The position numbers and the translations under genes were made by a program. The notes under the pieces were generated by a model. That model ran no database searches and had not been told where the DNA came from. It saw only the letters and a list, made by a program, of their open reading frames with translations. Shown here piece after piece: positions 23,626-35,479 of a stretch of 64,000 bases of DNA; position 1 is the first letter of the stretch, and every line of letters starts with the position of its first letter. Source of the DNA: Letharia columbiana (taxonomy: Eukaryota > Ascomycota > Lecanoromycetes > Lecanorales > Parmeliaceae); NCBI RefSeq assembly GCF_014066305.1, contig NW_023501065.1, positions 597,812 through 661,811 on the forward strand. Reading direction: 5' to 3'.

Positions 23626-24237
23626 ATGTATAGGATTCGGTGCTTTGAAGACAGCAGCCGCTGCACTTCAGACGTGACGACGAGCCGACTGATATACAGT
23701 CGAGCCAAGAAGCTTTTGTCTTCAATCTCATCCGTGGGCCGGGTGACGATCGCGTGCGATGCGTGGGAAGTCCCTTTGGCCAGCTCATTGGACCCAAACA
23801 CGTCAAATTGGCGGCGCAACCTCGGCACATTCACCGTATCGAATTTCGAGGCTAAACATAATTCTCAGACCCTTTCAATAGCAGCAACATGGGGACAGGG
23901 ACAGACCATCGATTTTGTTTCTGGGGAGTCTCCGGAGATCCTTGGACTCGGGGTCAAAGACGGCTACCTTTTGCTCATGGGAGATCGATTGGAGCTATGG
24001 GATTTGGATGTATCGCGAAAACACATTGTTCGCCGGCAACAACGCTGCTGCAATATATACACGCAGAGCGAGACTGAAAGACGAGACAGTGCGAACTGTC
24101 AGTGTGAGAGTTCAGCTGGAAGGTGCCGTGACATTGATTTTGATTGGCGCCGAGGGCACGCCAGCATGACATGGTTCCATCAGCAGTGGTCTTTCTGGGC
24201 TCGTCACGCTCTTGGCACCTTCGGGCTGACGACATAA
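23626..24237 (+). CDS. Doubtful ORF, 203 codons, possibly frame-disrupted
   Basis: An open frame whose middle (TLSIAATWGQGQTIDFVSGE and LGLGVKDGYLLLMGDRLELW) looks like genuine protein, perhaps a beta-rich repeat. After about codon 125 the sequence turns Cys/Arg-rich and implausible, whereas the next frame (open 23,915-24,169) reads better there (ENTLFAGNNAAAIYTRRARL). This suggests either a frameshifted relic or an unrecognised splice. No family recognised. Confidence 0.22.
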   Translation: MYRIRCFEDSSRCTSDVTTSRLIYSRAKKLLSSISSVGRVTIACDAWEVPLASSLDPNTSNWRRNLGTFTVSNFEAKHNSQTLSIAATWGQGQTIDFVSGESPEILGLGVKDGYLLLMGDRLELWDLDVSRKHIVRRQQRCCNIYTQSETERRDSANCQCESSAGRCRDIDFDWRRGHASMTWFHQQWSFWARHALGTFGLTT

Positions 24238-24720
24238 GACCCACCACCTAAGATCAAATCACATTTGAGGCATTGTTTTCTTCAGCCTTGCATAGAACCC
24301 ATACTTCATATGTCAACAGGCTGTCAGACATGATAGATTGACACATCGCGTTCTACTTGACGGCAGCCTTGCGACACACAACTGAGCTTTGTTTTGTCTC
24401 ACACAAGTACTTTGGTGTCCTATATTAGCTCACGGCAGTCCTACCGCACTTCTAGAGTAGGCGGCTGCATCTGTGGGTTAGATGCCATTGGATGTCCATC
24501 GTCAGGGCTACTGCGGCGGCCAGCCATTCCTGCGATCATGTCAAAGCAGCATCGGCTTAGAGTCTAACTGACAAGAGTTATGGAATGAGGATCATTCCTG
24601 CCATATGCGGGCATACGTTGATTCTCTGCTGACTCCAAAGATTAACAGGACCATCAAGCGCGGGAACTTTACTCTAGTCTCTAGGGTCTAAGCTGACCCC
24701 GAGGTGCATTAACGCACCCC

Positions 24721-24771
24721 GAAGTGCAGGATAAACCACGCTTAACCTGGTGTTAAGCCAGTTCGCACTTC
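24721..24771. repeat. Nested dyad (two-level hairpin)
   Basis: GAAGTGC (24,721-24,727) pairs with GCACTTC (24,765-24,771); inside it GCTTAAC (24,740-24,746) pairs with GTTAAGC (24,752-24,758) around the 5-nt loop CTGGT. Just upstream, GGTGC and GCACC form another short dyad, and CCCCGA(G/A)GTGC occurs twice as a direct repeat. The function is unknown: it could be a regulator-binding array or the end of a small transposon. Confidence 0.6.
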
Positions 24772-25321
24772 AGCCCTTACACTTCTCCTCCGTCTTTGTT
24801 ACATATGCACGGTGACTGCCTGCAAGCATCTCTTTCAGGTCGGACTGGGAACTCTTCCTATACTTCGCTCGGGAGCAGTGACAGGGGCTTCGGACTGGGA
24901 TCCATACACTAGTGCACTAGCAAGTTTGTACAGTCCATTTGCCTGAGCCAGACGGTTGCACACCATGCTCTCTTCTACACCTCGTCAGTATTGCCCTCAT
25001 CAGACCCGTACTCGGTCCAGCGTTATATCTTCTCAACTGATATTACACATGAGCACCTATTCCTCTTTGGTCATAAATGTTTCCCCCAATTACCGAGCAT
25101 TTACAGTACGCCTGCTTCATCCACATGGCCGCACTAGGCTGTGGAGCAGTCAATTCTGAGGCCACGACATTCGAGTGGTTGGTGACTTTGTGCAATCTCG
25201 TCATGCGTTGCAACCTTGAATACCTACATCAATTTTTGTAAAATTGAACGAAGATGTGTGCAGATGTTATGACCATCAATCAGTGCTTCTCTGCCTCAGT
25301 GCTGATGTCAGTTGAACCAGT

Positions 25322-26274
25322 ATGGTTCTTGCATACGCGGACAGCGTCGGAGTGGACTTTCCCTATCGGTTCCGGACATACGAGGCTCATGTACCCCTAC
25401 AACGGTCCAAGAGCAGAGGGCGTTACACCAGGACCGGAACATATGGCGATGCTGCGGCCTTGCCCATTTGGTAGGTAGCTCGAGCCACTTCAGCAGCGCC
25501 AACGTACTTTCGTCCAATCGAAATCCCAAGGGGCAACATGCCAGGGTCCGTGACATTCAAAGATGGAGGGGTTGGATCCAATACCCCTTCTGAGGAGGCA
25601 TACCTCGACATTACTGACAAACATGGAGGCACGAGCCAGAAATCATGGGCCCGTTCATCAGCATCGGGACAGGCATTCCACCAATCGACTTTTTCTCCAA
25701 GAAGAAAGGGAACTTCAACAATGCCGTAACCACCTTCCAAGCAGCGCTGAAGCTTCCTTCAAGGACCGTAGGAGTGCACCGGAAAACGGAACGGCTTTCA
25801 ATGCACGACAACAAAGAACGCTTCTCCTACTTTAGATTTGACGGAGACGAGCGCCTCGGAGAGATTACTCTGGACGAATGGAAAGGCCACCGATTTACCC
25901 GACTGACTGGCAAAGACAAGAATCCAGGATGCATGACTTTGGAAAAGATGTACGTCGCTACCGCCGCCTACCTCGCGGAACCCAAGGTGCAGCAAGATCT
26001 CACGGAGTGTGCGAGGATCCTGGTACGAAGAAGACAGCTTCGAATGCGCAACGGCTCTGAGTGGGATCGCTACGCATCGTTCTCATACAATGATTGTAAT
26101 GTCGAAGGCTGCGCCAGACAGCGTAGCAACAAAGCTCAAGACTTCAGGGAGCATCTGCGAAAGTTCCACCAGGATATCGCCCATCATGAGATGGAGCGAA
26201 GGGTTCTGGAATGTAGACGTGTCCATGGGTTCTACCGCCCGAACCCCCCTGACGCAACACCCTCTGCTGGATAA
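25322..26274 (+). pseudogene. Broken patatin-like phospholipase, N-terminal half missing
   Basis: Patatin-family sequence is clear from 25,322: an RFRTYEAH block, then ARATSAAPTYFRPIEIP, the catalytic-Asp motif KDGGVGSNTPSEEAYLDI, GPFISIGTGIPP, and a C-terminal extension with a C2H2-like CNVEGCARQ...HLRKFH element as in many filamentous-fungal members. Two lesions are visible. An in-frame TAG at 25,472-25,474 interrupts the highly conserved IW-x-VARATSAAP motif. A one-base shift near 25,630-25,644 separates the DGG block from the GPFISIGTG block; no GT-AG intron can rescue either. The N-terminal part with the GGG-x-RG oxyanion hole and the GxSxG nucleophile was not found upstream. The downstream 209-codon frame could still be open, but an active enzyme is not expected. 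Related enzymes hydrolyse phospholipids. Confidence 0.8.
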
Positions 26275-26996
26275 CAGAACCAAATCGGAGCCTGAGCGGC
26301 TGTATCTATCAACCTTTCTGGGTCACCAAGGCCGATTAGAATCGACCGGTCTGGGTACCATGCCGGCCTTGTCGAGCAAAGGTCGCCCCGTTTTTCCCAT
26401 CCTGTTGAACAAATCCCCTTACAGAGCTCTCCTAGCAAATGTATGGCATGGACAACGATCCTTCTCCCCCCCCATCTCTTCCCAATCGCTGCATTCATTG
26501 GATTGATGGTCCAACAAGGCGGCTTCATCGAAAAGTCGGTCTTTGTCAATAGTGTACAAGGGTACTCAGCAGCACGTAGACCTTTTCCCGGTCGTAAGAC
26601 GAGATGCAGACCGCTATCCGTACGCCGTGGCCAGGCGCTGCCAAGATATGGGGAGTAAAGGACCGCAGATGAAGGAGAGGCGGGGAGCATGAGACGATGG
26701 AGACGGGCTGAGGTAGTTGGCGGTTTGCTAACTCACGTCTTCGACGACGAGTGAAGCGCTGCCGACATTCCGCAAATTCTCTTAGGGATTACACTAGAGC
26801 CAGATGGAAAAGGATGAGTTATCATGGATCTCTCTTTCGAGGAAAAAACGAGTCAGTGGGATCGAGCAAGACTTGTAATGGTTGCTGGAATGGGCTTGAA
26901 ACGCTGGATTACATTAGACATTTATATATAAAGTGCAGCGCACTTAGAGCTACTGATGTACAGTTCATTCCCTATGCCTCTACCCCACCAGAAATC
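26275..26996. other. Intergenic, no supported feature
   Basis: 722 bp between the patatin relic and the 3' end of the Mdm1 gene. Overlapping open frames on both strands have no recognisable content. Confidence 0.4.
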
Positions 26997-29900
26997 TCAC
27001 AGACCTCGTATTCCTCCTTTGGGGAAAAGGACATCAATAACCTCGTCGAGGATTGTGAAAGCCAAATGTGTATTTAAACGCTGATTATTGACCGTTGCAA
27101 ATATTCTTCTGCTCGCCGCTTGAGCGTTGGCCTTTCCTACCACGTTACCTGCTAGATCCGGAATCAACGTCGCCAGCATTACGCTGGCTTCCACCCTTGT
27201 GTGCGTCTTTTGGGGATCAGTCCGAACCACGGTCTCTGTCCGCATTCGGCCATTGGGCCACATGGTATCTTTGAGCATGTTGATGTACTTGAGTACGCTT
27301 GGCTCCGCGAACATTGACCGTGCCATTTCCCGAACTTTGCGCTCCACGGTGCCGCCTAAGAGCTGATGGAGGACTACAACGACAGCTCGGCCGCGCAGCC
27401 AATTGTTACCACGTTGCAGATCGAAGCTTTCGAGGAAAATGTCGCATATGGGTTTGACGAAAGGCTCAAGTTGATCAGCACGGTTGGTGTTGTTAGTGTT
27501 AGGATCGAAAGCCAGAAGCTCGGCGCGGGCTTCGGCTGTTTGTATGGGATCTTCAGGTGCAATGGGCAATGGAGCGCCGCTGCCCGTCGGCTGCATGGTA
27601 TTGAACTGGGAAGTGGCGGCTGAGATAAGATTCTGACCGGCGATGGAGAGTTGGTCGAGAACAGGAACGTTACCAAGGAACTCGTCCATCCCGTCTGTCA
27701 CGGAGTTGTAGATTCGGGAAATGATATCGCGCCGTTCACCTTCGCGAGTTGAGTCTTTAGTGGTGGAAATGATCGCTGATTGCGAGAGGAAGGCACGAAG
27801 ATCTCGGCTGCGGCAAACGGCCGGTAGACGTAGGAGTTCTCGTAGATAGTTTTCGAGCGATACGCGCCGTTTGTGGAGGAAATCTCGTTGCAATTTCATG
27901 ACCAGCCTCCGCCTAGGGAATTCGAGATTCCGGACAGTAGGGTAGATATTGCGAAGACGCTGGTGTAGGTCATGGAATTCACTGTATCTGCGTGCAACCG
28001 CCCATGATGCGGCAGACATGTTCTCTCCGGCCTTTCGTTGTACCTCAATGACATAGAGAGCAAACTCCTGCCCATCATCCTCTTTCCCAACCATAATCGA
28101 TTTGATGTCAACATTGGCGCGACCATAAAGACTGTTGTCACTCTCTTGGACAATATATTGTTGCCGTTGAAGTTCTTTTCGACGTATCTCTCGCTGTAGA
28201 CTCGACTTCGACTTGCCCAAAATCCGGAGCTCAGCAATATTATTCGTGAGCTCGGCCTTCCGAGTCAAAGTGTCGACAACAGAGTCCTGAGCGGCTAGTC
28301 TTTCAATATCGACCGTCAGGGCAGATATGGCTTCTGCTAGTCCTAGATCTCCTGGCGCCGCTTGGTGGATCTCCTCTTCCATTGTCTCGTCGGCAGAAAC
28401 CTCGGGGTCCGTCTGCTCGTCTTCAAGGAATTTGTCTTCATCGCCAAACAGATCATTGTCCGAGAATACACCAATCCGAGACGAGGTGTTGACAAGGCCT
28501 AAAGATGCCAGATTTGGCCGCTCTCGCTCCTTTTCATGGGAGGCGGTCTCCGTCCTCTTGTGTTCACCCGAGCTTCGTGGCGAATCCATGATCTTCGTGG
28601 ATAGGAAATTTGGTTCTGAGGTCTCAAACATTGAATCCTTGGTGTCGTCCTCCTTTGGATCATCTGTCATGATGTTGTTCAGTGCTGCCTCCATGGCTTC
28701 AACCATTTCCTCTTGGTTTCTATTTCCTTGATCGCCATTCAAGGATTCGTTGTCTAGGCTTCGAGTTGAACGAGCGAGGGGCTCATCATCAATATCGTCA
28801 TCAAACAGAGGCGCAGACGTGTCTACGTCAAACGAGCGACGTGATTGAACAGACTGAGAGTCGTCAGTGGCATGTTTGACAATTGATTTGAGATCGCTGT
28901 TTGAGTTTGCATTTCTTCGGAGGTCCGGCCCATTTGCGTTGAAGCGAGTTGCCTTGCGAGATAGAGATGACGGTCTGCTTGGAGATTCAAGTATTGGTGC
29001 CACGGAGGGCTGTCTCAGTGCTCTTGCCGGCCTTGAAGACATCTTGGCAGATGCATCATCCGAGGTCAGGTATTTGTAATAAAGATCGGACTTTTTGAAA
29101 TTTGGAAAGTGAACTTCTTCCATCTTCTCTAGGACAACAGCCTGCGCTTTCAGCACAGCACTTCGAGCCCGGAGATACTCCGGCACTGTGGCTCCAGCAC
29201 CAGCTTTCAAGAACGCTCGGACAGCCTCCCTTGTCGATTCAGACAAGTTGAGCTCAGCTTTTGACAAATACGCCTCGTTAATTTGGGCGATGTCGGTTCG
29301 ATCCGAATCGGTCCATTGCACCTGGGTTCCAGAAAAGGGATCATCAGTTTGTAGATCCTCTTCCAAAGGATTTCGAAATCCATCCACGACTATCCAGAAT
29401 TGAACAAATGTCATGAGTCGATGGCGATCCATATACTCCATGAAATACGAGAGACCAGACGCGTCGTGCAGAACTTCCGTGAGTGACGCATTCAGCAGTC
29501 TTGAAGTGTTCTGACCCTTTTGGAAATCCGGCTGAGGCATTCGAGAGCCTGAAGTGCCTCCAACGGCAGACAGCTTGCCCACCCTCTGATCAAGTAATTG
29601 CTTGCCGGTATCCAAACGGCGCAAGAGTATCTGGTCCTGCCCTTCCATCATTGACTCCCGCTTCAATTGACTCGCCACCTCACTCCGGAACCTTCGCGCT
29701 TCCGAGAGATTGTTACATTGTCGAATAGACCTGATGAACCGCTCAAACTTGCGCTCATCGTCACCAGGAGCAATTCTCGGAAAAGTGTGTGGCTTTGAGA
29801 CTTTTGGTGCTGGTGAAGCATGCTGATCAAGCGCAGCTCGAAGCTTGCGGACAGTCTTTCTGTCCTGGAGCATGGTCCGGCCATAGGCTTCCATCAATTG

Positions 29901-30812
29901 ATTCCAGGTATCTGGGTCGGATAGCATCTGCATCAGTGGCGCGAGCACTGCGCATGACATAATCTCTTTAATGAGGACGGAAACAGCTCTACTCTTGATC
30001 ATACTCTCGGGCAAGACTTCTGGTAGGAGCCGAACAATGATCCTGCGCAAGTACTCTTGTTGAACGAGCTTTAGATCCGAGTAAGCAAGCGAGGCTGCAG
30101 GATGTAATTTGCCATCACGGTATTTGCCAGCTATCGCAATGTCGAGCTCGTCGGATTCCGTGACAGTGCGATTGAGGTTCTTGCCTCGGACTGTCCTCTC
30201 GGCATCGTAAAAATCCTTCAGATGTGCTGTGACCAGTGGGACAACCCTTGAGACCGCAATCTCCACAACATCTACCGCAAAGAGTCTGTCACTGATGTTG
30301 ATCAGTGCGATCCTTATTGCACGCTCGATCTCGTTGACGAAGTTGGAACTCGGAGAGATTTTGCTGTACCAGGAGGTAACGTAGTCTCGGAGGATCCAGT
30401 CAAGTAAGCCGTCTAGGCAGTCGGATATCATGAAAGAGGGGGGGTATAGGGGAGTCCTTCTGTAAATGGCCTTGGTCGAAAGCCATTCGGTCTCCTCCTT
30501 CCATGCTTTCGGTGCGATAAAGGCTGCGGTCCTCGGAGGTCTTCTCGCCAATCGCCCAACATCTTGCTTCTTTCTCGTGCTGAGCAGCACCAACGCTCCA
30601 ATGGCAAGGAGAGTAATTGACGACCCAGCAATGAAGGCATAACCAAGAAAGCGGAGGATGGGAGCCCAGCTGATAAGGAAGCCCCAGGCGACGAAAGCTA
30701 TGAATGCAGCTATGAGGACATCGCGGGCTCTCAGGGCCATAATCCTAAGGGAAAGAATGAGCTTCGTCGCCGCCGCATCATCATCGCCGCAATGCTGATA
30801 TTTGGCGCTCAC
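26997..30812 (-). CDS. MDM1: Mdm1-type sorting nexin (TM-PXA-RGS-PX-Nexin_C)
   Basis: Single uninterrupted minus-strand frame of 1271 codons. Residues about 26-85 hold two hydrophobic segments (LIAAFIAFVAWGFL and FIAGSSITLLAIGALVLL) that anchor the protein in the ER. A PXA domain follows (about 125-305, SDCLDGLLDWILRDYV), an RGS-like domain (about 445-600, LSYFMEYMDRHRLMTFVQFW), a long acidic disordered region (about 610-850), a PX phosphoinositide-binding domain (about 895-1010) and a C-terminal Nexin_C domain (about 1115-1255). Family knowledge: yeast Mdm1 and animal SNX13/14/25 tether the ER to the vacuole/lysosome and affect lipid handling. The codon at 30,740 (MALRARDVLIAAF) is an equally or more likely start, since the 24 residues before it look non-conserved. 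It is divergent from the sugar-nucleotide transporter gene. Confidence 0.93.
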   Translation of the reverse strand: MSAKYQHCGDDDAAATKLILSLRIMALRARDVLIAAFIAFVAWGFLISWAPILRFLGYAFIAGSSITLLAIGALVLLSTRKKQDVGRLARRPPRTAAFIAPKAWKEETEWLSTKAIYRRTPLYPPSFMISDCLDGLLDWILRDYVTSWYSKISPSSNFVNEIERAIRIALINISDRLFAVDVVEIAVSRVVPLVTAHLKDFYDAERTVRGKNLNRTVTESDELDIAIAGKYRDGKLHPAASLAYSDLKLVQQEYLRRIIVRLLPEVLPESMIKSRAVSVLIKEIMSCAVLAPLMQMLSDPDTWNQLMEAYGRTMLQDRKTVRKLRAALDQHASPAPKVSKPHTFPRIAPGDDERKFERFIRSIRQCNNLSEARRFRSEVASQLKRESMMEGQDQILLRRLDTGKQLLDQRVGKLSAVGGTSGSRMPQPDFQKGQNTSRLLNASLTEVLHDASGLSYFMEYMDRHRLMTFVQFWIVVDGFRNPLEEDLQTDDPFSGTQVQWTDSDRTDIAQINEAYLSKAELNLSESTREAVRAFLKAGAGATVPEYLRARSAVLKAQAVVLEKMEEVHFPNFKKSDLYYKYLTSDDASAKMSSRPARALRQPSVAPILESPSRPSSLSRKATRFNANGPDLRRNANSNSDLKSIVKHATDDSQSVQSRRSFDVDTSAPLFDDDIDDEPLARSTRSLDNESLNGDQGNRNQEEMVEAMEAALNNIMTDDPKEDDTKDSMFETSEPNFLSTKIMDSPRSSGEHKRTETASHEKERERPNLASLGLVNTSSRIGVFSDNDLFGDEDKFLEDEQTDPEVSADETMEEEIHQAAPGDLGLAEAISALTVDIERLAAQDSVVDTLTRKAELTNNIAELRILGKSKSSLQREIRRKELQRQQYIVQESDNSLYGRANVDIKSIMVGKEDDGQEFALYVIEVQRKAGENMSAASWAVARRYSEFHDLHQRLRNIYPTVRNLEFPRRRLVMKLQRDFLHKRRVSLENYLRELLRLPAVCRSRDLRAFLSQSAIISTTKDSTREGERRDIISRIYNSVTDGMDEFLGNVPVLDQLSIAGQNLISAATSQFNTMQPTGSGAPLPIAPEDPIQTAEARAELLAFDPNTNNTNRADQLEPFVKPICDIFLESFDLQRGNNWLRGRAVVVVLHQLLGGTVERKVREMARSMFAEPSVLKYINMLKDTMWPNGRMRTETVVRTDPQKTHTRVEASVMLATLIPDLAGNVVGKANAQAASRRIFATVNNQRLNTHLAFTILDEVIDVLFPKGGIRGL

Positions 30813-31409
30813 TGTAGCACAAGAAAAATAATACTTTAAATTCTGTAATGATGGAGTTTTTCCGCTGAAAATGCTAGCGCGTTTATCATTCTTTAGCTCC
30901 TCTACAGTCTAAGGTATCACCAAGCAGGCCACGGTCAGTCTCGGGCTCTGGCTCGGGATTGCTAACAGAGTAACAATGTGTCGACTTCAATGAGATCCAA
31001 GGCATTTTGGCAAGGGAAAGAAAGAGCGATAAAAGAAAATAACATGGAATTGTGATTTTGAATCATATGTCGGTTCAAGGTGCTTTGAAGGCTCATCGTT
31101 GTAACAGAGCCTGATTGCTGTGCCACATAACATCGCATAACATTAAAGGCCCACAGAAAGAGCCGCTCGCTCCGCCCCATGCGGTTAAAGTCAGAGACTG
31201 AGAGTGTTATTTGAAGCACTAAGGACAGCGAAGCCAACTCGGCCAAAGAATTGCAAGTAATCCACTCTCATGCAGTTCATACATGTCATGCAGTCAGCCA
31301 GCTAGTAGTCAAGTCGTATCTGGCTAAAAGACATAATCCTCCCTGCCTGCCATTTCCCTTGCTCTTTCTTTCTCCTTCTGAATTTTCCCAAGAAATCAAG
31401 GTATCCGCA
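30813..31409. promoter_or_regulatory. Divergent promoter region MDM1 / transporter
   Basis: 597 bp between start codons, with a CT-rich leader (31,340-31,390) directly before the plus-strand gene. No specific motif recognised. Confidence 0.4.
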
Positions 31410-32735
31410 ATGGATGCTTTGAACGACGACAACGAGAAATTCCGACTTGTGAGCAGCAACACTCGCGAGGAAGCTCAACGTCCCAGGAGTGAGTCAGCCC
31501 TTTCCGACAGGACACTTCTCAACATGTCGGATTCAGAAACGGAGGAAAAGAGAAGGAGCGGTGATCTAGAGAAGGAGGGCCTTGTCGAGCAATTACCCAA
31601 AGTCGTCACAAAAGAACATGCCACCAAAGATCCATATGCAAGAGCCAAGATATTGATGTGGATGTTCGTCAATACTCTGGCTACCGTAACAATCGTGAGC
31701 TACCATTATCCGTCCACGGAGCAGTGCGCATCAGCCCCTCAATGCTCATTCATTGCGCTCATCGCCGTGCTGAATGAATACTGACCACATTCGTCTTGAC
31801 CAGGTCTTCTGCAATAAAGCCATTTTCAGCGACAAATCCTTCTCACAATGTCAAGCAGCCTTCGCAGCCTTCCACTTCTTCGTCACAGCAGCGACGCTCT
31901 ACCTCCTCTCTCGCCCTGCAGTCGGCATGTTCGAACCTCGAAAGATTCCTATTATGAACATGCTGCCTCTCGCTATCGCAATGGCTATGAACATCGTCGG
32001 CATGAACGTCTCTCTTCAAGTCTCAACTATTACCTTCTATCAAATCACTCGAGTCCTCCTGACCCCCATTGTCGCAATAATCAACTTCTTCTTCTACAAG
32101 AAAACCATCCCAAGGATGGCAGTCTACGCTCTGATCCCTATGTGTTTCGGAGTTGGCTTGATCTCTTACTACGACCAGAAGTCAGCTCCAGTTCCAGGTG
32201 CGCCAATCAAGGCTGTGGGTGCTCTGAGTGTGCTTCTCGCTTTCGGAAGCGTCACTGTCAGTGGAATCTACACAATCTGGATTGGCACCTATCAAAGAAA
32301 ATACGAGGTGAACGGATTCCAGCTCCTGTACAACCAAGCACCCCTAGGAGGTGTACTTCTACTATATGTCGTTCCATGGTCGGACAAGTTTCCAGCGCTG
32401 GACCAGACACCTGCGGTTATGTGGGGACTGATACTCTTAAGTGGCTTCCTTGCCGCGTTAATCAACCTGTCGCAATTCTTCATCATTGGTGGCTCAGGAC
32501 CTCTCGAGAGTACCGTTGTCGGACATCTCAAGACTTGCCTTATCGTGGTCATTGGCGCTTTCTCGGGGGGGAAGGTCATTACGGATAAAGCTGCCTTTGG
32601 GATCTTACTTGCGCTGATCAGCATTTTCTCGTAAGTCACTAATGTCTCAAATGAGGAGATATGATGCTGAGTGACTGCAGATACTCAGCAATAATGATGC
32701 GGCATACAAATTTGGCCAGTACGGTCAAAAAGTAG
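31410..32735 (+). CDS. Nucleotide-sugar / triose-phosphate-type transporter (SLC35E3-like, TPT family)
   Basis: Three exons, 31410..31694, 31804..32630 and 32681..32735 (388 aa). The introns are GTGAGC...CCAG (109 nt) and GTAAGT...TGCAG (50 nt). The cytosolic N-terminus of about 85 residues is acidic and Ser-rich; about ten membrane helices follow (for example FHFFVTAATLYLLSRP, MLPLAIAMAMNIVGMNVSL, VAIINFFFYKK, ALSVLLAFGSVTVSGIYTIW, LILLSGFLAALINLSQFFII). The segments QITRVLLTPIVAIINF and STVVGHLKTCLIVVIG are characteristic of the SLC35E/TPT branch; automatic annotation often labels it a Golgi GDP-mannose transporter, but the true substrate is unknown. The last exon adds YSAIMMRHTNLASTVKK, a short basic tail with a Lys-rich end that could act in Golgi/ER retention (inference). 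The open frame extends upstream of 31410; I chose the ATG after the CT-rich leader. Confidence 0.85.
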
Positions 32736-33089
32736 GTAATAAATCTACGATTTAGACAACCGCTCATCGAAGCAGAGCTTGAAAAGCTTGAGAATGGGGA
32801 TATCAATAATCTAGAAATGTTTGTTGGGGGAGGGAAATACCCCACATACTGTGGAGGCGTTTGGGACTGCTATAGATTTCTCGAAAAACTGGCCGCATGT
32901 TTGGAAGCGGGCCTTGTGTCACCTGCTGTTTTGGACGTACGGCATCGGTGGTGAGAATCGGTGCATCTAACGATAAACATGTCCTTCATTATCGTTTAAA
33001 CCCGAATTCAAATGCATTCGAACTGTTATATGGTCACAGCGAGGTTCTTGCAACATCGTCTCGAATTGGCTGTGCGCCTTTTAGGAGGC
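32736..33089. other. Convergent intergenic spacer
   Basis: 354 bp between the transporter stop and the TRM8 stop. No feature recognised beyond 3' flanks. Confidence 0.4.
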
Positions 33090-34092
<1,003 letters not shown>

Positions 34093-34790
34093 GGTGGCAG
34101 GTGTTGGGCTTGGTCGGGGCAGGAGAAGAGAGCGGCCGGATGTGACAGCGATAGAAAGCCTAGGAGCATGGAAGGTTAGAAAGGTTTTGAAGTGGTGCGA
34201 AATGAGAGGGTCTTGGCGGTTCGGGAAGACAGAAATCTGCCCCCCCCGGCTCAGTGCGGTCCTCACCCGAGGATACCGCATTTAGATGCGGGCTAGGTGA
34301 TAGGGTGTTAATACAGCACCCCACCAGGGTGATCAGTACCCCAGCCGAATAAGCACGCTCACATCTCATCCTTTCACTCGTTCTAGCCCCAAACGACTGC
34401 TTCGATTTGCCCTGACAGGCTGCAGTAGTACGCTTCACCTAGGGAATTCACTGTTGTGGTTTCCTTAAGGCTGAGGACCGTTGCGTATATTTTGGGTCGC
34501 GATTCGAATCGAGCGCTAACTCTTAATCTATCTATCGCCTTTTGCCGCTTGATGGGAGGCTTCTTATTATTAGGTAGTAGATACAGAAGCGACACTCGAT
34601 AGAATGTGTTCTAGTATACTTGCCGAGCTTCGCCAGCTCAAGGATGTAGATCTCGAACGATTCGCTTTGTATAGGCGGAACGGAGGTAGACAGGGGAATG
34701 TCGCTGCCGCATTCTTATTATCAATATCGGCTGGTTAGTCCTCCCATAGCTTATAAGGAAGCAAGGCGTTATCTTGCTATAAGAATGGCT
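34093..34790. other. Transition zone from genic to AT-rich DNA
   Basis: The TRM8 promoter side, then about 500 bp of ordinary composition without a recognisable gene; from roughly 34,790 composition falls abruptly to A/T-dominated sequence. Confidence 0.5.
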
Positions 34791-35479
34791 ACGGATAGCG
34801 GTGTTAGCTCTCTATTCTTAATATCTACACGATACTATATATATATTCTACTATCTTTTATATCTTATTAGTTATAATTATCTCGTAATAGCTTAAGAAG
34901 AATAGTAATTACGAGCGGAGATAAAATCTTTTAAATAGGCGAATATTATATATAATTATAAAGATAATTCTTATTACTAATTACGAAAAGCTTATATTTC
35001 TTCTTAATTAACTTATCTAAAGTTATAGTAGAATAATAAATATATCTTATCTTCTTAACTATATATCTATCGATTATATAATAAAAATTTAATATATATA
35101 ATTTCTTTTAATTACTTCGTATCTTATCGACGAATAAAAGAAGCTTTCTATATTATATAGACTTCTTATATCTATTCTTTTTAATAGTAAAATTATTCTC
35201 TATATCGAAATTTAAGTAATATATATATTTATAAAGAAGAATATAGCGATTTCGAGTTATTTATCTAATAATAATTAAAGCTATTAAAATAATATTATTA
35301 TTTCTTTAGTAATTATAAATAGTAGAAAAATAGTAGATTTTCATATAGATAGTAATAGCGATAAAGATTTTCAGCTTCGGGATCTTAAGAGGTTTTCAAA
35401 TAGGACTAAGTAAATCTCTGCTGAGAGATATATAAATTAATATTATCGTAAAGCATTTTTCATATAATAGTAGTCTATA

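Larger units (their letters stand above)
22555..25321. other. Gene-poor interval
   Basis: 2.8 kb with one long open frame of doubtful value (23,626-24,237, listed separately) and a compact dyad block (24,721-24,771). Otherwise no coding, RNA or mobile-element signal I can support. Confidence 0.4.

Noticed and set aside
25612..25650. An intron to reconcile the two patatin frames
   Set aside because: There is no GT donor between the DGG block and the GPFISIGTG block, and the offset is a single base, so a frameshift is the simpler reading.
34495..34515. GATTCGAATC, similar to a tRNA T-loop
   Set aside because: It is simply a palindrome; no cloverleaf can be formed around it.
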